Source: Anagrus nilaparvatae
Lineage: Eukaryota > Arthropoda > Insecta > Hymenoptera > Mymaridae
NCBI GenBank assembly: GCA_022575985.1
Contig: JAKSXM010000246.1
Location: forward strand, 12,976,001-13,040,000
Reading direction: 5' to 3'
Length of the DNA: 64,000 bases
The position numbers and the translations under genes were made by a program. Below, in pieces: positions 47,653 to 59,021 of the stretch. Within the stretch, counting starts at the first letter, position 1. Every line of letters begins with the position of its first letter. The notes below the pieces were generated by a model. The model did no database searches. It was not told the DNA's origin and saw only the letters and a list, made by a program, of their open reading frames with translations.

Positions 47653-49516
47653 CCATCTAAAAAATTTCTAAAAAATAAGTTTTTATTTCAACCTAAATCT
47701 TTGATATCCTAGTAATCTTAAGTATATCTTATAACTACTTTGATATCTAAGTATAATTCAAAGTCAGTGAAGTCACCTTTCACCAACATATTAAGCATAG
47801 AAGTCAGAGATAAGGATGCGCATAAATACATTGATATATTCACCATAATACATTAATGAAATTGCAAATTTTAGTTTCCCTTAGTACAAAACTTATTTAT
47901 TACCTTAAGATAAAATCTTTGGATTTATAATCGTCTAAAATTCTAATCACGTATAAACTTTTCATAAATAAAATTGCATTATTTCTAAGTTAACACCTAG
48001 AAATTTGTATAACATGAAAAAATATAAGGCTTAGACATAAAAAAGTAATCAATAAAATTCAACAGTATTAACATAAAAAATTCCTTTTAACAAAATACAG
48101 AAAGGATTATTTTAAGAATAATACTTTTTTTTTTCAATGAGACATGCTTGTGATTTTAGGTAGAAGTAAGCTTTTAGTATTATCTTAAAAAATAGGTAAT
48201 CATATTTTACAATTTTTTTGTAGTATATAGTATAACTATAACTAAAAGAAAAATTTTTTTGAAGAAATTCACATGTAACCTAAGTCTTTTATCTTTTATG
48301 AATTTCATGCTAAACAGAATAAAGTTCTATAAATATATATTTTGCATAAGCATCTAAAATTTTATACTGAATTTATTTTTTCTATCTTTTTCTCGGTTAT
48401 TTATATGAGTAAATTTTTCGTTATTTTATTCTAATGTTACAGATGCTTCAATGATGTTATAACGTAAAAGTAAATGGCTTAAAGATTTGTTTAACTTGGT
48501 GCATGAATATAAAATAAAATTTAATTAATGAATAGTGTTATTTCATTACATGAAAATTTATTTTGTTATTTCTTAAACTTTTGATGATTTTAATAAAAAA
48601 TGTGTTCAACGTGATGTGTTAAGATTTTTTTTGGTTACAAGGATTAAAATAAGGTTTCATAATATATGGATGAATGAACGATTAAATTTTTGATGTTATT
48701 ATGATGTAGATATTTCAGCTGAAAATAATTGTTTCTTCTTAAATACTTTGTGCCAGGCTATATTAATTTTCAATAATAAATTAATTTATCCTCTATATTT
48801 AATGCTTTTTTGGTCAATTTACAATGAGAAAAAGTCCAGAATGTTACAAAGGAGGAACAGGAAAGTTCAAAAGGTTATCAAATAAAATGCTGCCCTTTGA
48901 AGACAAACTTTAATTTTATATAAATTGAATTTAGATTTTATTACAGAAAAATTATTTAATTTGTACTTTTTATTTGGTGCATAAATTAATACAAAAAGAA
49001 ATATTACATAATTTTTTTCTATTACATAATGATTTTTATATCTTTTAATTATAAATAAAAACAGACAAATAATATTTGATTAAATATTACATAATTTATT
49101 AATTCATATTTCTCTTTTTTATCAGTTCAAGATATTATCATTTATTAAAATTCTTATTAATAGATATCAATAAAATTTTTTTTTATAAGAATTTGAAACA
49201 CAAACTTGGTGTCAAAAATTGATAAATTTAAAAGATAAAATAAAAATACATTTTAATTTTTATTTATTTTTTTAAAAACATTTTTTCATTTATGAGATTC
49301 AATACTTTTTTTAACAAAATCATTTTTTTTTCTAATTTTTTATTATTGGATAAATTAGATTATAAAAAAATTATAAATAATTATAAATAGATTACAAATA
49401 ATTTTCTTTATCTTAAATTATTTACATAAATTAATTTTTACATAAAATTTAATGTTTTATTTTTGGTAAATTTTATCAGATTTTAAAGTACATTTTGAGA
49501 TAATTTTTATAAAAAC
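47653..49516. other. AT-rich intergenic DNA, nothing recognised
   Basis: Very AT-rich sequence with no open frame of interest and no paired termini that I could find. Confidence 0.5.
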
Positions 49517-49602
49517 CCTTTCTACACCTAATTAATTTTATTTTAATTTTGTATGCTTTTACTATATTAAAATTAAATTAATCTGATGTAGATAGAGCTT
49601 TT
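49517..49602. mobile_element. tiny hairpin MITE, ~86 bp
   Basis: 'ccctttctacacctaattaa' with 'ttttattttaatttt' faces 'aaaattaaattaatctgatg' with 'tagatagagct'. The 'tctacac/atctga' edges resemble those around 44706 and 43823, suggesting one family. Confidence 0.5.
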
Positions 49603-52212
49603 AGTATGATTTGGTTAAATGATAATTGAAACATATACATATGTTAACATTATTTAATTTAATGTTAATTAAACATTTTATTTTATTTTTTACATGTAAA
49701 ATAATACATTTTTTCTAATTTTTAATTAAGTTTATTTTTGCAGTTAATAAAAATTGTAATTTTTTTATAATCGAAATAAATAAATTATTTCTATATATTT
49801 TTTTGTGCAAATAATGCATTTATCGATAAGAAAAACAGTAAAAGACAAATACGAATATGAAAATAAACTCTGAAAGTTATTAATTTTCACATTATTAAAT
49901 AACTTTGAAGAATTGCTAAGACATTTTTTAAGAGAATAAATAAGATAATACGACCAACGCTGCAGAAGACAAAAAACAACAACAATTACGACTTATTACA
50001 AAAAAAAAATTTGCAAAATTTTTGAATTCGAATAATTCGCTGTCAACGATAGTTTCACAGACACATGAATTTTCAATAATACAAAAATCAAGTTCAATAA
50101 ATGAATCCTATGATTTTTGAAATTCTAAATTCTTCTTCTTCTTCTTTTTTTAAAACTACAATACCAAATAATGTGGAAGTTCATTTTAAAAAATTAAATT
50201 TCAGTACCAAAAATGGTTGACTGGTTAAGAAAGATTTTTTACAATGTTAGAAATTACAAAATTAGAAAAAATGAATACGAAATCTTATTAATGCACCAAA
50301 CAAATTTTTTAAGAATACAAAAAACCAATACTTAGAGTTTAAAAATATAAAAGACGAGCAATAGAAAACGACGAACCGAAAGAAATCAAAACTGAATCTG
50401 TCATTTTTAATATTATAATATTTTGATCAAAAATGAATAAAATAGAGGAAATAATATTATAAAAACTGAATTTTTACAAATAATCAGAATTATTTATTTC
50501 ATTTAGAATTTGAAATAGAAAATACCTAATTGGTATTTTTTTTTTTGGAATTCACTACGAGAAAATTTAATTAAATTAAATGGTACCTTCAACTCAAACA
50601 TCCTGATTTGCTGAATTGGTATCAATGTAATCCCAATTCCACTGAAATATCAACCAACATATTTATAATTTTCGATGTTTAGTATCAATTTATACCGAGG
50701 CTTGAAAATGGATCCGAAAATTTCGGAATATTTAATTATTTCAATAATGAAAAAACAATTTTTTTGAAATTCCATATTTAAAGGAATATTCATCCAAAAA
50801 AGTAGAGAATTATAAAATTTTTATACCAGATGAATCACTTTTTTTGAATCCAAAATCTGCTTGGATATCTGTCCAAAAATTCTTGATAAATCCAAAAAAA
50901 GAAGATTGGGTACATGGTGAATGGATTCAAGAAAATATCATCTGAGATTGGATAGTCGGCGAATGGATCCAAATCAATATTATTCAATCAGTTGAATTAT
51001 CCGAAAATTCCATATTTTTAGTTAATTTTGTTACTTGAAAAATTTTTTTGACATCTTGAAAAACACTTTAAAAGTATTAATAATTTTTTATTTAAACTTT
51101 TTTTTCATTTTAACAATTATTTTAAGCGAATTAACGCTTAAAAAATTTAAGTTATTTAATGAACGTTAAAAAATATAGTAAATTTAATTTTTGCTATATC
51201 TCCTTATATGTAGCCACAAGTAAATGTAATCTAAATAAGATAAGAAATAAATTTTGATAAGAAATTAAATTAAAATGGTAAAAAAAATTTTATCATTTAA
51301 ATATTACACAAACTTGGAATTACCCCTAACCGTGGAAAAATGTAAATGTCAAGTAATCAATAAATAATTTTACTATCTTTCTTGTTAAAAGTTAATTAAA
51401 AAGTATTATTTTAAAATTTGTTTGCTTGGAATTTCCAAAAAATTATAATCAGTCATTCATTAAAATAATAATAATTTATTTATATTAAGTATTTTATTAT
51501 GAATACATATACACTCACAGATTTTTTGCATAAAGTTTTTACGTTATTTATAAAAAAAGAGATTACAAAATTTTTTTTTGAGACCTAAGGCCATTTTATA
51601 AAAAATTGTGATTTTGGGGCAGAAATGAGCATTCAAGGTGTCTGCTATTTAGGTAAAAGTATTGGTCTTAAACAATTACAAATTGCAGGCTTAAAGGTTG
51701 GCGGATAAATGTACCGAATTTTCGGTAAATTTTTTATTGAAATTTTATCCCTTGCCTTCCAAAAATTGGCTATAATAACTGTCTGACATTCAAAAAATGA
51801 CACTTATAGACCTATAGAGCTAGCAAATTAGCACGTATAGTTGTAGAAAATGGCACATTCTGTGTTTTCTATGAATCATATTTTTTTCTTGCTCAAACGA
51901 TTGCAAATGACTTGAATTTTAAACAAAATTAAAAAAAAAATTTTTTTTGCATAGTATCACTGCGCGCAAATCCTGAATGCCATGAGCTAAAAAATTTTTT
52001 TTTTTTCAATTTTTTTGCGCTTCAGGTTATTTAAAATGGTGTTGAGCAAGGAAAATAAATTCCGTTGCGGAATTTTGTTCAGATTAGGTATCTCTAAAAA
52101 AAAGTTATTATTGAATTTAAATCTTATAGAATGCATTCGAGTATTAAAATAAAATATTTTTTTAAGTTTATCAATAATCAATAATTGATATGCCGGTGCT
52201 GGTTAATATGGT
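49603..52212. other. AT-rich intergenic DNA, nothing recognised
   Basis: A (TTC)n patch lies at about 50131-50147. The 50500-51000 stretch has several 'ggatccaaa'/'aaatcc' words but no frame. I found no gene. Confidence 0.45.
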
Positions 52213-52303
52213 TGACCTAATTAATTTTTTTAATCCTTGTGTGCTTTGACTATACACTTTGGTATAGTAAAAGCGCATGGAATTAAAAAAAATTTATTAG
52301 GTC
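52213..52303 (+). mobile_element. small hairpin MITE, copy 2
   Basis: 'gacctaattaatttttttaa' faces 'ttaaaaaaaatttattaggtc', with inner 'gctttgactatac' / 'gtatagtaaaagc'. It matches the inverted copy at 29750-29822. Confidence 0.65.
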
Positions 52304-53130
52304 TAGAAAGAGCTTAAGTAATTATAAATTTGAGAAGGCGAAATATTCCTGTTTGCAATGGTCAACGATAAATTAAATATTGATGATTGCAGGCGTCATA
52401 ACCATATTTGTAAAAGATTTATGATAAAAAGGGACATGGAGAGGCAAAAATAAGGTACCTCTAACAAAGGGGTTAGGTGGGAAAAATTAAGGTAAAAAAA
52501 AATACACCAATGGACAAAATAAACTAAACAAGGTTGTAAAAAAGAATAAAAAAAATGAGAAATGTGAAGTACGTTTCAAAAAGTTATTAAATTAAAAAAA
52601 AAAAAATAATTATAATTTGTATAAAAATTGAAGTAAAAATCTAAATTTGCAATGCAAATTTTTTTTTTATAGTTTATTATCAAAAAAATAATTTTTCTCA
52701 TTGCTCATGTCATCAATAACGATTCACAATTCATTCACTTTTCTCGCATTTTTCAATCAAATATTAGAAAATAGTGAAAAATGAGAATTCGACCCCTAGA
52801 GAAAACAAAAATTTTCAAAAAAATAAAACTTATAGCCAGTTTTAATTTACCATTTCCAACTTAATCGAAGCCTTTTATTTAAATAAATGTTCAAACAGAG
52901 AGAAAAAAAAATTAAATTTAGATAAACATTTTAAAAATATCAAAGTCAAAGTCTGTATATTACCAAAATAAATTTCTTTTTCTTATCAGTATTTAAACTA
53001 AATAGGCAAATATATTTCATACTATACCCAATATCACGTTCTCAAAATAATAAGTATTGGTTATTTTATACATTTTTCGATCGCACACCTGTACTATTCT
53101 TTATCAAATGTATGTATATATATATATACA
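52304..53130. other. AT-rich DNA left of the large transposon
   Basis: No gene is visible. An (AT/TA)n run at about 53108-53127 immediately precedes a sharp change to more GC-rich sequence. Confidence 0.45.
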
Positions 53131-53420
53131 GGGTGGAACGCAATTACCGCGAAATCGTTAACGCCCCGAAAAGCATTTTAATTAAGTAATTAAGCAATCA
53201 GCATCATTCGTTAATTTGATTGGCTATTATTGCGATCAACAAACAAAAAAGGGAAGAGGGCGGGGTTGATAAAAAGTGATCTTATTTCCAAACTGAAGAT
53301 GGGGCTAATTTTGTTTTGCCGCGCCGGTAACATAAAAACTTAGTGCACCGAGCGACCCAGGTTATGTGTCCGGTTATATCCGTCGTGCACTGACCTGGGG
53401 GAAATCAAATAAATAACCTA
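53131..53420. other. GC-richer block at the possible left end of the transposon
   Basis: The block begins 'cagggtggaacgcaattacc' after a TA microsatellite and contains 'ttgttttgccgcgccggtaa', 'gtgcaccgagcgacccaggt' and 'cgtcgtgcactgacctgggg'. Its base composition is far from the AT-rich background. 'cccaggt' / 'acctggg' and 'gtgca' words give weak dyad symmetry. It could be the transposon terminus, or an unrelated promoter or insertion. Confidence 0.35.
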
Positions 53421-53749
53421 AAAAAGTATGTTTATCGAAAACAGTGCAACTCGAAAATCAAACAATTTTAAATTAAATTATACTCCATTCACCATTTCGA
53501 CTTCCATTCACCAAATACCACAAAGTTACGAGGTTAATCAAATAAAGGAAGAAATGAAAACATAATTTGACAGCGACAGTTTATTTTAAAGATAAGTCTT
53601 TTTTCATATAATAATTAACAAATACATTTACTTTTAATGTTATTATTTTTTTTTTTAGGTTAATTATTGAAATTAATTATTGAATCTGTATATCAAGACT
53701 TGAAAATAAATTTTTACCAGTACAAAATTTCTTATGACCAGAAGACAAT

Positions 53750-56330
53750 TAAGACTCCAGCCCAGTTACCACCACCAACTTGTCTATGTCAAAATCCAAA
53801 AAAATTGTGTTCAGTTTTATAAGTTTTATTCGGTTCATAAAATTTAGTTTTTTTTTTGCTTGAAAAATTTTATGTAATCAAAAAAGTTTATGTGTTTTGA
53901 AAAGATTGTGTTCAGTTTTATAAGTTTTATTCGGTTCATGAAATTTAGTTTTTATTTTGCTTGAAAAATTTTAAGTAATCAGAAAAATTTATGTGTTTTT
54001 TTTATGTTTTAATTAATTTATATTAATACAACTGTACATTAAAATTAGAAATCTCAAGCATAAAATTCTTGTACCAAGGGCTGAGGCACTAAATTTTATT
54101 TTTGCTGTGAGGTTTATGTCGAATATCTCACTGTATTGTGTTAACTAAGCTTAGTAAACAACTCTTTTTTCAAGAGCAAGCTTCTCCTTTTTTGGAGAGA
54201 AAATGCAGTAAATTTTTGTCATAAACATTGCAGCAGAAATGAAATTTAAGTGCACTGAACCGAATAAGTAAACGTTGTTTCTACTATGAAATTAAATTTC
54301 TGCTATGAAGTTTATAACAAAAAATTCACTGCCTTTTTTCTGCGAGGAAGGTAAAAAGCTTTCTCTTGAAAAGTAAGATGTTTTATAAGCGAAATCATTT
54401 TTTCTTCTTTGCATTGGGAGCTAAGTGAATATTCTCTCATAAGCTTCTCTGCTTTTTTAGAGAGGCGACTCCTTTTTCAAGAGAAAGCTTAAATTTTATG
54501 CTTGATAATTTTCACTTTTTAACATAATTAAACACTAATATACAAAATTAAAAATTAAGGATGATTGGATGATCCTAAATTTTCAAGCCATGAAAAAACT
54601 TTGAAAGATTTATTTTTTAAGTAAATTCTTTTGTTTTTTTTTTCTTAAAAAATTTCAGGTCATCACAAAGTTTTATGTGCTAATTGTGTTTTTGTATGTA
54701 AATTTAAATAACTCCATAAATGTTAAAAAGTAAAAACTCTGAAGCATTAAATTTGTAAGTCATGGACCGAATACTAAATTTATTTTTGCTGTGAAGTTTA
54801 TAAAAAATATCTCACTGTATTTTGTTTACTCCGTTTAGTAAACAACTTTTTTTTTTCAACAGAAAGCATCTGCTTTGGAGAGAAAAAATACAGTGAATTT
54901 TTGCCACAAATATTGCAGCAGAAATGAAATGTGTGTACACTGAACTGAATCAGTAAACTTGATTTCTACTGTGCAGTTTTTGACAAAAAATCCACTGCAT
55001 TTTCTCTTTAAGAAGGGTGCGAAGCTTTCTCTTGAAAAATAAGTTGTTTACTAAGAGGAATCATCTTTTCTTCTACGCATTGGGAGTTAAGCGAATATTC
55101 TCTCATAAGCTTCTCTGCTTTTTTAGAGAGGAAATGCAGTAAACTTTTGTCATAAACATTGCAGCAGAAAAAAAATTTGAGTGCACTCAACCGAATCAGT
55201 AAAACCTAGCCTATAGTATTATGCAAAATTTTATGATTTTTAAAAAATGTGGATAACTATGTTTAAAACAACTAAATCTTATTATCAGAGTAAAAATTAT
55301 AAGAGAATATTCACTTAACTCCCAGCACGAAGAAGAAAAAAAGATTCATCTTAGTAAACAACTCCTTTTTCAAGAGAAAGCTTGTTACCATCTTGGAAGA
55401 GAAAAGGCAGTGAATTTTTTGGAATAAATTCATAGCAGAAATTAAATTTAGTATTCGGTTCATTATGTACAAATTTTATGCTTGAGTATAAAATTTGTAT
55501 ATCATGGACCGAGTACTAAATTCTATTTCTGCTATGAAGTTTATGACAAAAAATACACTGTACTTTCTCTCCGAGGAAGTTAAAAACTTTTCTCTTGAAA
55601 AGTAAGTTTTTTTTTCCTTTTTAGAGAGAAAATGCAGTAAACTTATGTCATAAACATTGCAGCAGAAAAAAATTTGTTCGCACTGAACCCAATCAGTTAA
55701 AGCTATTTCTGCTATGGGGTTTATGACAAAAAGTCCACTTCCTTTTCTCTCCAAAGAAGGTGACAAGCTTTCTCTTTAAAAAAGATTGGCTTACAAAGCT
55801 TAATCATTTTTTCTTCTTCGTATTGGAAGTTAAGTGAATATTCTGTTATAATCTTCACACAACGATTATAAGATTTAGTTGTTCGGTTCATAGTAGTTTA
55901 TAAAATTTTATGTTTTTTAAAAAAATGTGTTTATTATTAATCGAACAACTAAGTCTTATTATCATAGTTAAATTTATAAGAGAATATTCAGTTAACTCCC
56001 AGCACGAAGAAGAAAAAAAGATTTATCTTAGTAAACGACTCCTTTTTCAAGAGAAAGCTTGTTACCTTCTTGGGAGAGAAGAGGCAGTGAATTTTTTGGC
56101 ATAAACGTCATAGCAGATATTAAATTTATTATTCGGTTAATTAGTTATAAATTTTATGTATACAATTATATACAAGTTTTGTTTATTTTGTTTAAAAAAT
56201 TGTAGGTCAAAACAATGATTTTTGTATTTATACTGTCTTTCTCAATTTATTTTAATGTAATTTCACCAAGTTGAAATGTTTAAATTCTAAATCATTTAAA
56301 GAGTTTAAAAATAAAAAATTTTTATTATTT
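53750..56330 (+). repeat. left inverted arm with higher-order subterminal repeats
   Basis: The outer part has two ~101-bp tandem copies starting with 'ttgtgttcagttttataagt' (53805, 53906). From about 54160 a larger unit of roughly 680-780 bp repeats about three times (landmarks near 54160, 54843, 55613). Landmark words are 'gcttctctgcttttttagag', 'aaatgcagtaaacttttgtc', 'ataaacattgcagcag', 'ctatgaagtttatgacaaaa' and 'gctttctcttgaaaa'. Inside each unit these words also occur in opposite orientation. The frames at 55008-55190, 55476-55766 and 55910-56104 are translations of the repeat, not genes. Confidence 0.8.
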
Positions 56331-56814
56331 ACATACAAATATTCTTAATATTTTTTTTATTTTCCTAGTTACCAGTATTAAAAGTAAATATAAAAATTAG
56401 TATATTTGTAATTCATTCATGACTTATTTAATTAAAATGTCAAAAGCAGATACATAGGTATATGATTTTTTTTTTTAAACTTGATGAGTTTTGGAGAAAT
56501 GAGTCATCAAGCACAGAATAACTATTTACGCGACCTCTGTAATGATGTTTTCTTTTATTCTTATAAATGTGTATATTTGTGTTTCCTTTTATTACTATAT
56601 CGTCTTCTGATTTATACTGAATTGTAAAAGGAAAGACATTTTTGAAGAAGTTCTAAATGGTCTTGTCAATTTACCTGTATACAATTCCAACTATTGTTTT
56701 GTGATTTTAAATAAACGGTAAATATTAAAAATTAGAAAAAAGTGATTTAGTCCTCGAAATAGTTTTTTTAACTTGTGTTATGCTTTTTGCAGAGATCATT
56801 TGTTTCACAACAAT
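56331..56814. other. inner flank between left arm and HTH gene
   Basis: This unique core DNA probably holds the promoter of the HTH gene. A possible splice acceptor (CTTTTTGCAG, ending near 56792) lies 22 bases upstream of its ATG, so a 5' non-coding exon may start here. Confidence 0.3.
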
Positions 56815-56985
56815 ATGGATCGTAACAATCGACGTCCCATAAGTGTTCCAAGAGAACTTGTGCGCTTAGTGTTAAATGCTTATGCGGAAAATCCTGATTT
56901 AACATTTTCTCAATGCGCCAAAATTTTTTTAGCTGATAAATTTGTAATTAGAAAAATATTAAGAGCGAATTTATTACTTATTTAA
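56815..56985 (+). CDS. small stand-alone helix-turn-helix protein of the transposon
   Basis: From ATG 56815 the frame codes for 56 residues and stops at 56985. The segment RPISVPRELVRLVLNAYAEN, then LTFSQCAKIFLADKFVIRKI, has the spacing of a three-helix HTH like the N-terminal DNA-binding domains of Tc1/mariner and pogo transposases (first helix 'RELVRLVLNAY', turn 'NPDLTF', helices 'SQCAKIF' and 'FVIRKILRAN'). It ends right after the HTH, so no catalytic domain follows. A splice acceptor lies just upstream, in frame with 14 further residues (MCYAFCRDHLFHNN), so the true start could be further 5'. It converges on the MADF gene, 291 bp away. A role in binding the element's repeats is inference. 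Confidence 0.5.
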   Translation: MDRNNRRPISVPRELVRLVLNAYAENPDLTFSQCAKIFLADKFVIRKILRANLLLI

Positions 56986-57276
56986 ATATTTAATATGCAT
57001 GCGTACTTTTAATGAGGGTTATATTTTATGTAAAAGATTTTTTATGTTAACTTTAATGGATTAAGTATTCAAAATAAATTATTGATCTAGCATCTTTAAA
57101 AGAGGTTGTTTTTTTAATTTTATGCAACATATCCTTTTAAAATAAAATCAGTTAATTTGGTTTGATTGAGGCTATAATAAGGCTATAAAATAGCAATGAA
57201 TAAAATATTATTTATTTGAGAGTGATTATAACTCTTTTATTGTTTATACATAATTATACAATTTTTAAATTAACTT

Positions 57277-57717
57277 TTATTGTTGAGGAATAATTGCTTG
57301 ACGAGCTGCATCAGCTGCTTCTCGCTCTCGCATCTCATTTATATAAAAAATTAAATCCTCTGCTAAATAATAGTGTGGATTATCCCTATGATCTCTGTAA
57401 GATTTTGCAGCAGCTATTTTTATGTGACGCCAACTCTTTCTGCATTTGCTCGCTGTAAAATAAAACAGTCTTTAATTTATAGAGAATTAATTATGTTAAA
57501 TAAATACAGTATACTATTAAACGTTATTGTTTATCTACCATTAAATTTGCGGGTATTGAAGTGCTGATTCATTAGATCTGAAATTATAATAAACTCCCTT
57601 CTCATCATGTTTTGGTTTCCAAAAAACGGATCCTCTCTATGCCAAATAAAACGTCTTTGTTCTATAAGCTGTGTTAAAAAAACTTTTTTCAATTTTTTCT
57701 GTATCCTCAATTTCCAT
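57277..57717 (-). CDS. MADF-type DNA-binding protein of the transposon, two exons, one apparent frameshift
   Basis: Exon 1 is 57717-57539 (donor GTAGAT) and exon 2 is 57452-57277 (acceptor TTTTATTTTACAG), joined in phase 1. The product, about 117 residues, reads VFLTQLIEQRRFIWHREDPF ... MRREFIIISDLMNQHFNTRK / CRKSWRHIKIAAAKSYRDHR and ends in an acidic/basic helix with ARQAIIPQQ. The order 'LI...R.IW......Y/F', 'R...W..I...', 'C...W..I/L' and the flanking helices fit a MADF (Myb/SANT-like) domain. The start MEIEDTEKIEK (57717) is in a different frame from VFLTQL; the shift falls in the run 'gaaaaaagttttttt', so one base seems lost or gained there. It is either a sequencing or assembly error or an early lesion. 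MADF proteins act as DNA-binding partners of PIF/Harbinger transposases; here the neighbour is a mariner-type enzyme. Confidence 0.6.
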
Positions 57718-58430
57718 TCTGAACTGGTATTATAACAAAAATTTTAAAATTTGACAACAAATGCGTGCAGCTGACAACGGATGTGTAGGATATATTAAGG
57801 TTATATTTCCTGGAGGGGAGATAATTCTGCAGACAGTACACGTATGTCAGAGAAGGATAAAAGATTTTTATTTCTTAAAGGCGCGATATTGAAATAAATA
57901 TGAAATTTACTTTTTAAAATAAAACCCATTTAATGAATAAAAATTATTTATTTTACATGATAATATATAGATTTATGTAAACTTTAAGGTGCATGCTTTT
58001 TAGATTATTTTAGTATTAAGTACTAAAATTATCTGAATCGAATACAAAAAATAATAATAATATAATAATGGCTAATAACATAATTATAATTACAGATATT
58101 TATTTTAATAATTAGATAGAAAAATTTATACTTTTACAAATAAAACAGTTGTTAATTACATTTTTATTCATTAAAAAATTAAGCAATAAAGTAGCAATAA
58201 ATAAGAGTTTTTATATCTATAATTTAGCTTAAATAAATTTAAGCAATTATAAAGAAAAAAACAATATTATACTTATAGCATTAAAAATCAAACATCGCTT
58301 ATAATTAAATAACTTATTTTATGACAATAATATTTTAAAAAAAAAAAAACAAATCTGAAATTCATCTTTGTAGAATAAAAAAAAATGTTTGAAGAAATAT
58401 CATATTTTTAATTAAAATATAAAAGAAGAA
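57718..58430. other. core spacer upstream of the MADF gene
   Basis: It contains a GC-richer patch (about 57760-57860: 'gacaacggatgtgtagga', 'cctggaggggagataattct') that may be the MADF promoter or 5' exon, then plain AT-rich DNA. Confidence 0.3.
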
Positions 58431-58993
58431 ACTTAAGGTCGTTCTATGCCGCCACACTGGGCGTTTTTTGCGAAGCATATTTGTAACTAAAATATTTTAA
58501 CAATATTATTTATAATAATTTCTTCATTAAAAAATCAATAATATATGCTTTCATTTGGTACAAGCATTAAAAACAAATTGAAGATGTTTATTTGTTTAAC
58601 AAATACGACTTGATAAATTTTTGTAATTTTTAGGTTATTAAAGCTTGAGATTCCAGATCTGGGCTAATTGGATTAAAATTCTGCTTGGTTCATATCGAGG
58701 ATCATTCAATTCTAGGTGGATGCAACGTTGGAAATTTTTTGCTAAAGCTCTTCAGCAAAGCGAGTTTCAGTTAATTGTTTATAAAAAACAGTTGAATGAA
58801 ACTCATTTTAAGAGCCAAAAATTACAAAAATTTAACAGGTTATTGTTTCAAAAAATTAACATTTTCAACTTTTTTTAAAAAAAGCATTGATTCTTTCATT
58901 AAAATATTATTATAAATAAATATATGGTTTAAATATCTCAGTTACAAATATGCTGCGCAAAAACACCCAGTGATGGATAGAATGCCCTTAAAA
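58431..58993. mobile_element. hairpin element in the transposon core, ~560 bp
   Basis: The left end 'acttaaggtcgttctatgcc', 'actgggcg-tttttgcgaagc', 'atatttgtaact' faces the right end 'agttacaaatatgctgcgca', 'aaaacacccagtgatgg', 'atagaatgcccttaa'. Arms are about 100 bp with roughly 80% identity by eye. Unlike the other hairpins in the window, it encloses a coding-like frame (58645-58850). Confidence 0.65.
58645..58850 (+). CDS. candidate exon of unknown function inside the hairpin element
   Basis: The frame reads FQIWANWIKILLGSYRGSFN, SRWMQRWKFFAKALQQSEFQ and onward, followed by AATTTAACAG/GTTATT, a possible donor. 'TTTTTAG' and 'GATTCCAG' upstream could be acceptors. It is rich in W, Q, R and A compared with random frames in this AT-rich DNA, but there is no ATG at its head and no family I recognise. 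It may be a captured exon or a third accessory gene fragment. Confidence 0.3.
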
Positions 58994-59021
58994 TTAATTT
59001 TATGGTCGCATGCATTTATAT

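Noticed and set aside
55476..55766. 96-residue frame in the left arm
   Set aside because: Its words (for example the CCNVYD-type segment) recur at 55008-55190 because the arm is repetitive; it is not a gene.
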